64,000 bases of DNA from positions 496,001 to 560,000 of the forward strand of contig JAZGUH010000003.1 in assembly GCA_037893225.1 (NCBI GenBank), read 5' to 3'. The position numbers were made by a program, and so were the translations under genes. The notes under the pieces are model-generated. The model saw only the letters and a program-made list of their open reading frames with translations, searched no databases and was not told where the DNA came from. Shown here one piece after another: positions 45,215 through 56,350 of this stretch. This stretch comes from Hippasteria phrygiana (Eukaryota; Echinodermata; Asteroidea; Valvatida; Goniasteridae). The number at the start of each line of letters is the position of its first letter. Within the stretch, counting starts at the first letter, position 1.

Positions 45215-45463
45215 TTGATTCCTTCTGTTCTGGTCTTCATTACAGGGCAGAGTTGATCAGTGGATATGGATACCTCAGTCTTTCGTAAGAATCATCTCCT
45301 TCAATTCCGCTAGCTCATCAGGGACCAAGGTCATGCAGGATGCGGACGCAACTGTCGCCACACGCGGTAGGAGACCCAGCCAGATGACCGCCTAGCCACG
45401 GCGTGTGGTTCCTTCGCAAGGATAATTGATACACGGCCGCTGAGTGCTGGCCCGGGGAATTCC
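45215..45463 (+). other. Splice acceptor and 5'UTR of the SREB coding exon
   Basis: TTTTGATTCCTTCTGTTCTG plus GTCTTCATTACAG (AG at 45244-45245) is a textbook acceptor, with a probable branch region upstream. Bases 45246-45463 would be the rest of the 5'UTR. GC content rises sharply from here into the coding region. Confidence 0.6.
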
Positions 45464-46729
45464 ATGTTTTACATCATCGCTAAGCTCCGTCCGCCTGTTC
45501 GCCTGCCGCCGGAGCTAAGCAGTGAAGCAGCACTGCCCATCACAGCGGTCTACGGCATGTCGACCCCGCCGGAACTCGGCCTGGCTGGGACCGCCAATTC
45601 CAGCGCGGTCGGCTCCACGGGTGAACTCGTCCACGAGGATTTCTTTACCGATGGTGGTGCCGACCTGCCCGATGACCACGGGCCGAGGGTACTGTGGTGT
45701 GGCTCGCTCATCCTTGTGATCATCCTGAGTGTGGTAGGCAACGGCATTCTCTCCGTCGTCGTATTCGGCAACTCCCGTCTCCGCCGGCCGTCCTACTTCT
45801 TCCTCTTCAACTGCGCCCTGGCCGACTTCGTTCGGTCCGTGCTGTGTTTCCCCTTTGTGGTCTCGGCCGTGGTGTCGCGAGAATGGATATACAGTAACTC
45901 CCTCTGCGAGATCCTGGCCTTCTTCAATGTGTATCTGACCTACGGGGTGCTGTACACCCTGTTCCTGATCAGTATAGAACGGTACGTGGTGCTCCGGTTT
46001 CACAGATTCCACCGGCAGAAGCTAAAGGGCCCGGCCTGCCTGTTGCTGGTTCTCGCTTCCTGGGCCCTGGCCGTGTCCATGGCCTTCCCGCCCGTGTTCA
46101 ACACAAGGACCTACTCCTTCATCGCCAACGAGAACCAGTGCACGTTCAGGCACCGGGAGTACAAAACCAACGAGACGCTGTGTTTTCTTATGTTCTTCGT
46201 GGCCGTCATCGCTTTCACCCACTTCGCTTACTTCAGGGTGTTCCTCTTCATGCGGGCTCACCGCAAGATGAGGCCCATGCAGTTCGTGCCGGCCGTCTCC
46301 AACAACTGGACCTTCTACGGGCCGGGTTCCACGGGCCAGGCGGCCGCCAACTGGTTCCTGGGGTACCGGCAGGGGCCCACGCCGCCGCCCCTGATCGGGT
46401 TGGCTCCCCCCGCTAACGGGAACAGCACCTCCCTGTCCAAGTCGGACTTCGAACGCGAGGAGAAGTTCAGCAAGTTGTCCCTGAGCATCAGCATCTCCTT
46501 CAGCGTGCTCTGGCTGCCCTACACCGTCCACTGCTTCTGGCAGGTGTTCCAACCAACCAGCCCGCTGCCCCACAGCTTCGTGTCCCTGGCCACGTGGATG
46601 ACTTTTTTCCAGGCCTGCATCAACCCTATCTTGTGCTTCGTGGTGAGCAAGGAATTCCGGCAGATCGCGCTGCAGCACGTCTTCGGCGCCTCGGCCTTCC
46701 AGCCGGAGGGTCACAACGTGCAGTTGTGA
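45464..46729 (+). CDS. SREB-family orphan G protein-coupled receptor (GPR27/GPR85/GPR173 type)
   Basis: Intronless class A GPCR, 421 residues from the first ATG. Helices: TM1 about 77-100 (Asn93 in VGN), TM2 110-134 (Asp121 in ALAD), TM3 148-172, TM4 190-210 (Trp200), TM5 238-262, TM6 340-360 (LWLP, Pro352), TM7 371-395 (NPILC, 387-391). Cys148 and Cys226 would form the usual disulfide. SREB hallmarks are RRPSYFF...LCFPFV (108-131), MAFPP (206-210), TYSFI...QCTF.HR (216-230), and above all the third-loop block RKMRPMQFVPAVS (267-279), NWTFYGPG (281-288), GQAAANW (291-297), GPTPP (304-308). The DRY site is ERY (172-174); vertebrate SREBs have TRY as I recall. NPxxY ends in Cys, as in the family. 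Sequons at N45 and N236. Met32 (45557) gives an N-terminus nearer family length and may be the true start. A single pre-duplication gene is likely. Confidence 0.95.
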   Translation: MFYIIAKLRPPVRLPPELSSEAALPITAVYGMSTPPELGLAGTANSSAVGSTGELVHEDFFTDGGADLPDDHGPRVLWCGSLILVIILSVVGNGILSVVVFGNSRLRRPSYFFLFNCALADFVRSVLCFPFVVSAVVSREWIYSNSLCEILAFFNVYLTYGVLYTLFLISIERYVVLRFHRFHRQKLKGPACLLLVLASWALAVSMAFPPVFNTRTYSFIANENQCTFRHREYKTNETLCFLMFFVAVIAFTHFAYFRVFLFMRAHRKMRPMQFVPAVSNNWTFYGPGSTGQAAANWFLGYRQGPTPPPLIGLAPPANGNSTSLSKSDFEREEKFSKLSLSISISFSVLWLPYTVHCFWQVFQPTSPLPHSFVSLATWMTFFQACINPILCFVVSKEFRQIALQHVFGASAFQPEGHNVQL

Positions 46730-47190
46730 CAGAGGCTGTGATGAGTTATCACCGAGTTGATGGAGTTTGTTTGGAGGAGCTACCCGGTGATGACTTATAG
46801 TCGGCATTCCAATAACTAGGTAAATTATAAACAAATACAGTCCGGTTTCCATATATTGTCCGATCCCATAGTCATTATTAATAAGACATCGTGCAAAAGT
46901 ACATGCAGGGATAGATCTACGCTTAAAAATTTCTAATTTCATGCACAAGAGGTAACTCAATCTTGTACTTGAGAAACCTGAGGTGATATAGTAAATACCA
47001 CATTTTAGTTCATGTACCAACTTTAGGGCAAACTTCAGATGATACAAATGAGAAAAATACCAGATATTAAAAGTACATGTACCAGCCTCCAGTACATGAA
47101 ATAAGATTTTTTTTGTAGAGTACAGGCGAATAGTAAGCGCGTATATTAAACTGACATTAATAATAAACGTCAGTCGCAATTTGATGGAAC
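46730..47190 (+). other. SREB gene 3'UTR
   Basis: AT-rich sequence follows the TGA stop; an AATAAA lies at 47162-47167. The long minus-strand frame from 47197 into the receptor gene is an antisense shadow of the GC-rich coding region. Confidence 0.5.
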
Positions 47191-48266
47191 ATTTCATTTG
47201 TCATTTTCATGAGAATAGTAAGAGCCAATGAGGCCTTCTTATTTATTATTCTTGCTCTGTCTTCTAGAAGCAGACGTGCAGTCTGACCTTTTCTTGTTAT
47301 TGAGACAGAGTACTTAAGGTAAAACTACCTAAAAGTGGACACAGTTAAACATCTGGAGACATCTGCAGACATTGCCGATGTGAACGCAGACAGACATCGC
47401 AGATCATCGTCACATGTTCAATGTATGCCATTACCATGATATCTGCGTTCCTTACGATATATGGAGACTGGGCTTAACACGTTGGCAGTGCTTGTGCGTC
47501 ATGCTGTTTCTGCATGTTGATAATTGCTTGGCTTTTGTAGGCCTATATCCCAAAATGTGCTTTAATCGACGCCTATGATTGATATCAGCATAGAACGTCT
47601 AGATATTGTTACTTATTTATGTATGTTTAATATTCCAAATTAGAAACCTACTTTCCGTGGATGTTGATATGTCGTACTGAATCAGACAACTGACGGCAAT
47701 AGAGGCTGGAATCGGTTATACTGGAATGATAGTGAAAATAGAATCCTACAGACATTTACAAAAATTAAATTCTTTTTGTTTTAGGACGGGCCTTTATATA
47801 CAGATCTTTCTGCACCCTGTTTTTGGCGGTGGCAAGCAAATCCGGTATGGATGTTTTGCAGTGTGGGATGTTACTTACTTGTTGGCAGGTTTTTTACATA
47901 CAGAAAATTTCTTGATACACATTTTAATGTATGCACCCATAATCGGTATTTCCTTTTTCTTTTTTACGGCTTGTCGGAAGATTCAAAGTCATAAAAGATG
48001 TTAAAAAGTGCTCGTTCTTTTTTAAATCAACGAAATTCTATTTTACAAATTGCAGAGCCGTTTTAACCCTCCCCATCCCAAGTTGTCTGTTTTGTCCTGT
48101 CATTATGCATAAAGAAAGCTCACATATGATGCCAAAAGTTGAGTGTTGAGTGCAATGTGACAGATAGGGAGACTTAAAGCCTGTTGGGTGGAAACAATAG
48201 CACTAATCCCAAGCTAAATTTAAATTTGTTTTTAAAGCTAGTGTGCAATATATGCAAGGCCATTGA
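47191..48266. other. Intergenic, no gene recognised
   Basis: AT-rich; no repeat ends or conserved motifs found. Confidence 0.5.
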
Positions 48267-48564
48267 CACTGTAAATCCCTTGGATGTGATTTCCTATTCA
48301 AAATGGACATGAGGATTAAGAGGATGGGATTTTAACAATGAGGGTCCAAAATCACATCCTGCTCTATTTAAAATCACATCTGAAAGCCTGTGAACTATTA
48401 TCCACCCTGACAAAGAGTATACATTGTGACGTCTGGGCTTAACAGCTTAAACCGCATTGTGATTCTGGATTCTGGATGTGATTTTGGACCCTCATTGTTA
48501 AATCACATTCTCTTAATCCTCCTGTCCATTCTGAATAGGAAATCACATCCAAGGGTTCATAGTG
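48267..48564. mobile_element. Foldback MITE about 300 bp
   Basis: CACTGTAAATCCCTTGGATG at the left and CATCCAAGGGTTCATAGTG at the right; arms pair through GTGATTTCCTATTCAAAATG and AACAATGAGGGTCCAAAATC, about 95 bases each. No TA or longer duplication is clear. Confidence 0.8.
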
Positions 48565-48739
48565 TGAAGATCCTACAATTAGTAGTTTTATGAAATACTG
48601 TTAATGTTTTTTTTTTAACTGTTACCGGTACTGCATTATTTTTAGTGTACTCTATTTTTTTTAAAGAGAGATTGTCATATAGTACTGTTACAATATTCCA
48701 CATGGAACAAACATACCATTCAATATAAGTAATGTTTAG

Positions 48740-48930
48740 GTAGGCCGACTTAGATTAGCGCTTTATGTAAATCTCTCAAGACGCTTCACAATTATTACCC
48801 CTGACCATCAGGCCATGAGATCAGTTTTATGCAGCAATTTGAGATCAGCCCAACCAGTTCTCTCTAACCAATTTATACTCCTGGGCGGAGCGAGGCAATT
48901 GTAGAAAGGTGTCTTGAGCACGAAGACTTG
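48740..48930. repeat. SINE-like fragment (AGCGCTTTATGTAAATCTCT / CTCCTGGGCGGAG type)
   Basis: Shares TATTACCCCTG..CATCAGGCC, TACTCCTGGGCGGAG and GGTGTCTTG..C with the SINE at 54060-54400 in the same order, and ends before a head. Confidence 0.6.
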
Positions 48931-50068
48931 TATACACTAGAACATGATGGCGTATGGCATTTTACAACATTGCCCGTGGCAAATTAATTGGAGTATACAT
49001 ATATGCCACATTAACGCGGGAGTAACTTTTATCATACACGAGAAATGATGTACGTTTTGCGACTCGTTTCCGTTGGCTCTAGCCGGCCCAGTGTGACCCA
49101 CCACTCCAGAATCAAGCTGAAGGTACCATATACAGCAGATTGGGATGTATTTGGTCCCATTTTATTCAGAAATAATCAAACTGATATTTAACATTTAAAA
49201 TTTAATATTGATAATTTCAAACATGTCTGAAAATCGGCCTAAAATCCCAACTTTTTGGCAAAAATAATGTTTTGATTCAAAATAATAATTATATGTTTGT
49301 GAGAGAGCCTGGCAGGCCAGATGGTATCTACAGGAGTCAAATGTGACGAATCAGCTGCTTGATTGTGTCTGCAAAATATTAATACCGAGTTCGTAAACAC
49401 TACTTTTTGCCATATTAAAACAATGGTGACCAATGTTACCCCAACCCTGGGTAACTTTGGTCACACTTTAAAATATATTAAAAAAACAGACCACCCTTGA
49501 AATGAAAAATTAAATTTTGTTCGAAATAAAGCTGTTGATGATTATCATAATGTTCTAAATAATACGAAAATAAACATCAGTTGGGTTTGGTTTTGTCATC
49601 ATAAGTGTATAAATTGCCTAAAGTTACCCCAGTTTACGACCGTGGTTTACCTAACAGGCTTTGTTTTAGTGCTTCAAGCTCATCCAAAGTATGTTGTTTT
49701 AAAAAAAAAAGCTGTGGCGAGCGTGAACTACCGGTACACATTATAGTGTACATGTACATGTACTTGCTTGTGTTCCATAATTTCAATTTCAAGAATGATT
49801 GTTCATGGTGACTTCAGCCAGGATGGTTTAGGGTTAGTGGGTCACATAATTGTATCTTGTCTGTTTGCTATAATTTTGTCATGAATAATAGTTTATCAAT
49901 AAGCTATATAAATAACAAGACGCGTGCAGAAGAAACTCAATTATGTTTCCCAACCTTAACCCGTGATTCGTTACTTGAGTAAATCGGGCGAGCTTTAAAT
50001 TACGGAAGTGTGATTGTATAGTGTAACGTCTATCAAACTCTCGCTTTCATCTATAACATTACTGACCC

Positions 50069-50192
50069 TACACTCTAAAAACGGATTGGTTGAAATAACC
50101 AAACAACCAATTATTGGTTGATATGTGTCCAACCAATTGGATTCAATCCTACTTATATTGGTTGTTTTCAACCAATCCGTTTTTAGAGTTTA
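50069..50192. mobile_element. CACTC-ended palindromic MITE 2 (TA target)
   Basis: CACTCTAAAAACGGATTGGT and ACCAATCCGTTTTTAGAGT, TA-flanked (50069-50070; 50191-50192), 120 bases. The interior repeats CCAATTATTGG, CCAATTGG and similar palindromes. Confidence 0.8.
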
Positions 50193-50269
50193 ACTGAACT
50201 CCTTATAGGGTGTGTGGAAAATCATGTTAAAATTGGAGGATTCAGGACTGTTAGGGTTACAAAATGCCA

Positions 50270-50430
50270 TAACAAAGGGCAGAGTGTTTATAATGTGCAC
50301 ATGTCCACGATGATCATCGTGCTCATGGTGCTACATTGTTACCCCTGCTCATCATGCCTATCACTCATTCCTGAAACCTCGGCTCTCTGGGGAGTATATG
50401 CAACCTCGGCTGCAAGTTAAGCCGATTGGG
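50270..50430 (-). repeat. SINE fragment related to 54060-54400
   Basis: TGTGCACATGTCCACGATGA, GTGCTCATGGTGCTACATTG, TTCCTGAAACCTCGGCTCTC and GGCTGCAAG match the 54.07-54.21 kb region closely. Confidence 0.65.
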
Positions 50431-51159
50431 TTTAGACCCTACTCTAAAATTACCGTTCAGTCATACTTTCAAACAAGCGTGATCTTCTATAATCCCCAAT
50501 AACCTTAGTTTTAAGAAAAATGCGATCGGTTTAATATCAAAGTCTTGTTCATAGATGAAGCGCACTGAAACCAAATTGATACACGCGGCGACCTGAACTT
50601 GCACCTGCCGCATGTCGACTTTACCCGCGCAGCATGTCGACTTCACACACTTGAGCTGAATAATCACCGGCACCAGACTCAATGCTGTCAAAAGGGCACG
50701 ACCTTGGAACTACGGAAACTGCGCGGGGAAGTATACATTTAGATGTACATCGTAATGAAATTCGTGCTTGAACAATGCTATTCGAAACAAAGATTGTTGA
50801 CCAAAAGTCTACGGAGATGCACTGCAGATAATACTGAACGGCTTCCGTGTACAGCAGAGCGCATAGCTGGGTACCAGCCAAAAGCAACATACATAGGCCT
50901 ATTTCGTGAGATTTGGGTTAGCAACGAGCTGATGTTTGTTGCTGGTGCATAAACTATAGGCCCTTTGTTTTGAAAATTGTGCAATGTCTGAGACTCGCTT
51001 GAAGAAAAAGGGTGTTGGGGACACCTGGCTTTTCTTTTATACGGCAACGCTCTTCAAAATAGCAATATTATATTACACACTTTTATCGAATCATGTACGA
51101 TATAGGGAACTATATATGTACACATAAACTGGTAATAAAATTCTTACCAAAATTACAAC

Positions 51160-51366
51160 CTGGGGCTAATTTCACGGAGCTGCTCAGCACACAAATTTGC
51201 TTATATAGCACCGAAAGTCTTGCTTAGTTAAAACAGGTTACCAGCCAAAAAGCCATGGGATTTTCATGCTAAGGAAACAACATACAAATTTAGTTGGTAA
51301 TCCTGTATTTAGACTTTTCATGCTAAGCAAATTTTTGTGCTTAGCATCGCCGTGAAATTGGCCCCT
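51160..51366. mobile_element. MITE family B, copy 2
   Basis: CTGGGGCTAATTTCACGGAG at the left and TGAAATTGGCCCCTG at the right; inner TTAAAACAGGTTACCAGCC block corresponds to copy 1 at 25334-25586. Confidence 0.75.
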
Positions 51367-51429
51367 GTTGTATCTTCACAAGTAGGCCCAATTCGTTTTC
51401 AAATGAAATCTTACAAATTTCCATATCGT

Positions 51430-52110
51430 TGAGAACCAACCCAACCCAACCCACCCAGTCATGTAAACGGGTGCAATCGTGGACCTCCCATTGTTCCTCT
51501 TTTGTTTATACTCTAACTTTTTCGGAAGGCCTCCCATTGGTTTTGTACACGATTTTCAATCGTGGACGTTAGGTCAAACGTGGACCCCTTTGTCTACGCT
51601 CGAATTCTTTTGTCCTAGGTCCACGATTGCCGGCATATACAAACTCAACCCAACCCAACCCAACCCAACCCAACCCACACAAGTGTGTAAACGCCTGAAA
51701 TCGGGGACCTCCTATTGTCCTCCTATTGTTCATACTTTAATTTTTTGGCAAGGGCCCTTATTGATTTTGTACACGATTGTCAAACGAGAACCTTTCTCAA
51801 CCGGGGACCCTATTGTACTCTATTGTTAAAGGTCCCAACCCAACCCAGTCATGTAAACGGGTGCAATCGTGGACCTCCCATTGTTCCTCTATTGTTTATA
51901 CTCTAACTTTTTCGGAAGGCCTCCCATTGGTTTTGTACACGATTTTCAATCGTGGACGTTAAGTCAAACGTGGACCCCTTTGTCTACGCTCGAATTCTTT
52001 TGTCCTAGGTCCACGATTGCCAGCATATACAAACTCAACCCAACCCAACCCAACCCAACCCAACCCAACCCAAACAAACAAACAAACCAACCAACCAACC
52101 ACCCACCCTA
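51430..52110. repeat. Repeat R3 in tandem with (CAACC)n/(AACC)n microsatellites
   Basis: A block starting GTCATGTAAACGGGTGCAAT at 51459 recurs almost unchanged at 51849 (390-base offset), with a diverged third copy between (51680-51840). Each ends in CCAACCCAACCCAACC runs, which probably drove slippage or unequal exchange. Inverted relatives lie at 53522-53705 and 39030-39320. Confidence 0.8.
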
Positions 52111-52202
52111 CCTTATTTCCAACTCAAAGCAAAAAAGCACATGAATGAAATCAAAATTGTGTAATCATTACATAATTAAATTTTGTCAAACAATCCACAA
52201 CA

Positions 52203-52530
52203 TAGACAGCCAACATAGGGCAAGATAGCTCAGTTGGTAGAGCGCCGGTACGGTATTCCGGAGGTCGCAGGTTCGAATCCCGCTCCTGCCAGTTTCTTTG
52301 TTCACCTTGAAAATATATTCAAATTTACCTGGTCAGTTTCCCTTGTTGATTGTTTGACGAATTATAAGTTAAAAAGTCGTATCCTCATTGAGTGATCCCC
52401 ACAATGTCGCTTCCCAGGTTGTATCGTAAAATTGGGTGTGATCCCTGGCTATACGGCATTCTGGGTTTATGACTTCTGACTAGCGCCCACCCGAACAAAG
52501 ATACTAACAATTTGGGAGACCGCCAACATA
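52203..52530 (+). mobile_element. tRNA-derived SINE C, copy 3 (full length)
   Basis: CAACATAGGGCAAGATAGCT, A box TAGCTCAGTTGGTAGAGCG, B box GGTTCGAATCC, then the same tail as copy 1 ending AATTTGGGAGACCGCCAACA. This uninterrupted copy serves as the empty-site reference for the MITE insertion at 34056. Confidence 0.85.
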
Positions 52531-52634
52531 GGCCATATTTGTGGGTTGCCTCATTTCCAAGACCCGAAACATCTGCTAGAACCACATTTCTTATCCCGAT
52601 ATACACCCTCCCAGTGAGCACACCTTATTTCAAC

Positions 52635-52830
52635 GTTGAATGTTGGTTGAAAAAACGTCACGACGTCGAAATACCATAAAAACAACGTTGTTTCAACGTC
52701 ATTTTTGCGACGTTGGTTTTTACGTCGCAGTGAGACGTTTTTAACATTGGAGTGTGGAAATTACGTTGCGATATTATCAACCTTAATTCAATGTTTATCC
52801 AACATCATTATTCAACGTCATTTCAATGTA
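52635..52830. repeat. AACGTTG-rich palindromic repeat
   Basis: Many near-palindromes (TTTCAACGTTGAATGTTGG, AAACAACGTTGTTTCAACGT, TTTTTACGTCGCAGTGAGACG). It resembles the cores of the CACTG-ended MITEs but ends could not be fixed. Confidence 0.5.
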
Positions 52831-53521
52831 TTTTGCCCGAGGGGCTGGCTTAACCCAAAATTGCCGACTCTAACTCGACTCTAACATTTAGTGTGAATTA
52901 ATTTAGCCAATTATCCGTGTCTAACTTGTGCTCGGGATACACAAATTGCGAAGGCAATTAAGGCACTGTATAGACGGAACTGGAGCGCAGCAGTTATTGT
53001 GTTGGGATACAGCGACGGTGTGTGGCGCGGCTTGCGTGCGGGGGATGTGTGCAGAGGATGATGTATGTTCCGTAAACATATTGGATCTCAAGCGTGCCCT
53101 TTCCGGCCAGGCTCACGTCGGTGTGTGCAGGGGCTGAACTGAATGTCTAAGGCTGGGGTTTGTTCTGCAGTTAGTGCGCTGAACCATTCATGACATGCTG
53201 AGGGACTTAATCTCAAATATAGCGAAGACATGATCTCAAAGTCAAGAGTACATTATGAGAAGTATTAGGGATTTCGATCACTTGGGGATCACGTTCTAAG
53301 GGAGAGGGGGAACTGTCGTACACATCAATCGCTTTGGACCCGGAAACTCCAGAACATTTTACGGTGTTCCAAACACTTGCAGTTTGTGGTTTTTCCAACA
53401 GCTTTCATTCCAACATGGTTTTCTTTTACTAGATTTTAGACGGTACCGTAACTTTTACTACTTGTAGAACAATTACATTTCTAGAAAGGCCCTAAAGCGA
53501 AAATGATGAATACAGTGTAAA

Positions 53522-53705
53522 ACAGTATGTAAATACCGGCAATCGTGGACTAGGGACAAAAGAGTTAGGGCGTAGACAAAGGGTCCACGATTGACCGAAC
53601 GTCCACGATTAAAATTCGTGTACAAAACATACAGGAGGCCTTCCGAAAAAGTTAGAGTATAAACAAAGGAGGAACAATGGGAGGTCCGCGATTGCTGGTA
53701 TTTAC
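53522..53705 (-). repeat. Repeat R3, inverted copy
   Basis: Inverse of 51462-51640: ACCGGCAATCGTGGACTAGG at the left, AACAATGGGAGGTCCGCGAT at the right. Here it lacks the CAACC tail. Confidence 0.75.
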
Positions 53706-54059
53706 ACACTTGTATTGAAGGGCACGAGATGATTCAGGCAAGTTGATTGTGGTGATGTATACACCTCTGGTCCAGGACGACTCCTTTTATTTTAGACACT
53801 TGAGTTTATTAGTCAGCCCAACCTCACTGTTGCATCATGTACACGAGGTACCGCTAAAGTATTAAAGTGATTGATATCCTACTACTAGTAGCCTTGTTAC
53901 CCCGTACACTTGATGTACATTGTGTTCATAATATTAGGACGTGTATATACTTGGTGCATAGGGAAAAGTCATTTTTCACTATACATTTATGATAAATATA
54001 ATTCAACGCCAAATGGTCATTCGACTGTCAAGATAAATCTGGCTACAAATGAAGTTAAC

Positions 54060-54307
54060 GTGTAAATTTATAAAGCGCACATATCCACCATGATCATGGT
54101 GCTCGAAGGCGCTACATTATTACCCCTGGTCATGAGGCCTATTAATCATTCATGAAACCTCAGCTCCCTAGGGAGTATGCGTCCCCGGCTGCAAGCTAAG
54201 CACACGTGAGCTAATCAAACACATAACCATCAAATGATACCCTTACTCCTGGGTGGAGAGAAGCAATTTGTGACAAAGTGTCTTGCCCAAGGACACAAGC
54301 ACCGTGA

Positions 54308-54338
<31 letters not shown>

Positions 54339-54400
54339 CTGGGCTCGAACCCAAAATCTGTAGTATCACTATACCACAAGGCACCGAGTCTCCGCACGTT
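54060..54400 (-). mobile_element. tRNA-headed SINE with V-domain-like body (minus strand)
   Basis: On the minus strand the head reads GACTCGGTGCCTTGTGGTAT ... GGGTTCGAGCCCAGCC (B box), then a G29 run, then GTGCTTGTGTCCTTGGGCAAG and ACACTTTGTCACAAATTGC, a motif close to the V-domain of several animal SINEs, then a long 3' body shared with 50.3 and 48.8 kb. The C/G homopolymer (54308-54336) lies exactly between head and body. Confidence 0.7.
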
Positions 54401-55855
54401 AATCTATAAACTGCAAAATAATGGACAGCACTTATTCACAAACCCAGCAGAATATTCCACTGTCTGTGACATGCCACCTTTAGCCTGCCTGGAATATAGA
54501 AAATAATACCCGCACATTGGGATTTCTGCTTGAAATGTTAATTTGTCGTGTCTGATATAGGATCGATTACCACGCAGACAACGAAGCTTTTCCAACGTCG
54601 TTGCGACCGAAACCGCAGAGGTTCTCACATTTCCAATTACATTGTTCGCTTCTTGTTTTGTTCCATCAGGAAGAGTTGAGCAAGTGTTTTCATTACACAA
54701 TATTTTCCCCTCAAAACACTTTATACACCGACCGATTCCAGAACATTATAGTCTTGCTCCAATCCAACTGTAAAGAGCACAGCTGATGTTTCGCTGCATG
54801 TACTAAACAACAGTTTATGCACGTCTGCTTGCCATTGTACATGTTTTTATCTCCTTTTTTTTCGTGCAGTCGCAGCTTTAAGTGCATTGGGTTGGCAATT
54901 CCGTGTAATAGTGATTTTTCGTGCAACTCTTTTATCATGTATTAAATACTATTTTCAGTATGTGTACATTTTGATATACCTTTTGACATAAATGTCTTGG
55001 ATTGATTGTTCGTTTGTGACGCTTTATTTAATTAAGCAAATTACTGTACTTTATTGTTTAAATTAAGCAGTTTTTGGATGATGGGTGTGAATCTTGTACG
55101 AAACATTTAGATTCCACAGATTACATGTGTGGCCTCCTTACTTACGTGAATAGCGTATCACTTTTACTTGTTTTCACCAACGGCCAAGGGCGTAGATTCA
55201 CGTCTACAAGTTGGGGGGGGGGGGGGGGGGGGGGGGGTGGTGACATTCCCGCAACCCACCCACCGTGAAAATGAGAGAGAGAGAGAGAGGAGGGGGAGGG
55301 GTGGCGGCGGCATCGGCCATTTTCTAACACTAGCGGGCACTGTTTATTACAGGTTTATTAATAATTATTTGTCCATGTACACGTACATACCCGCACTTTA
55401 AAACACTCTTTCCGATAATTCTACTGGGAATGTTATGTTCATTCTTTTTTAATTTAGAAAAAAAAATAGGTGGGGAACGATGCTATGGCCCATCCCCCTG
55501 GCCAACGGCATCCTCCTCTTATGCAATTGTGGTGGCTAAAATGGTTCCCATATTTGATGGAACGGACCACTACTTTTTAACGACATTTTAAAAATGATAT
55601 TTTGCTTTTCATGCAATCAGTAACTCGTCCATGAAGTACGTGTTGAGTTTAAATTCTCCTCTGAAATTTTATTTCCAAAAGTCGTTGTTTTTGATTGGTC
55701 GTGCCTTCTTTCAGTCGTTGTCGTCAATGTTGCCAAACTCCAGAGGGCAGTGTTAGAGCAAATAAGTGACGTCACGTGAAAAATCCATCTTTTGAGGCAT
55801 GTCGTTGTAGACCGTGGGACCGTATAAGGGGTACTACCAATATCTCCTAGCTCCC
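54401..55855. other. Intergenic, homopolymer and GA repeats, no gene
   Basis: G25 run at 55213-55237 and GA repeats at 55271-55290. No supported ORF. Confidence 0.5.
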
Positions 55856-55859
55856 GGTG

Positions 55860-56350
55860 CATGCTAATTGGGGTGTTTATACTGAAATACCCGTAATGCA
55901 TTGGGATATTCCCAACTGTTGTTTAAACTTCCCAATCACACGTACATTCAACTCAGTGAATGACTCAAGCCCTTCTACAAAAAGTACAAGTATGAAAATA
56001 AGGGTCCGGGTTTCACCAGGGGTGGAAGTTACCCCGTCTGGGTCTACAGGTCTGATAATATTGTTGAATATGTATCCTCTATTTAGATCTGGACCCAGGA
56101 AAACCTTCAGGGTGGTAGGGCTGGCAACCTAAAATGTGGTCAACCTCAACACCTCTGTTGTAGCCCTTTTCCTATGAGTGGCTTCTAGCCTTGTATTGAG
56201 CGACTTCCATTACAAAAAAACACACAAAAGAACACCCAGCTCTTTAAAAATGGGCAATTATTACAGCGCTTGCGCACACGAGGGCCAATCAAAAGCGACA
56301 TATCCGGACTAGCTACCGGACCCATATGTGGAGGCAGGAACAAGTCCCCT
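55860..56350. repeat. Dispersed repeat R4, copy 1
   Basis: GTTTATACTGAAATACCCGTAATGCATTG and ATTATTACAGCGCTTGCGCA / GGGCCAATCAAAAGCGACAT / GGAGGCAGGAACAAGTCC match the parts of 62249-62577 in order. An internal block (GGTGGAAGTTACCCCGTCTG ... TATTTAGATCTGGACCCAGG, 56015-56100) recurs inverted at 61272-61360. Confidence 0.65.

Noticed and set aside
45515..46012. 165-residue minus-strand frame
   Set aside because: Another antisense shadow of the receptor gene.
46022..47197. 391-residue open frame on the minus strand
   Set aside because: It is antisense to the GC-rich SREB receptor coding region; its composition (Gly/His/Glu-rich) is an echo of that codon usage, and no domain is visible.
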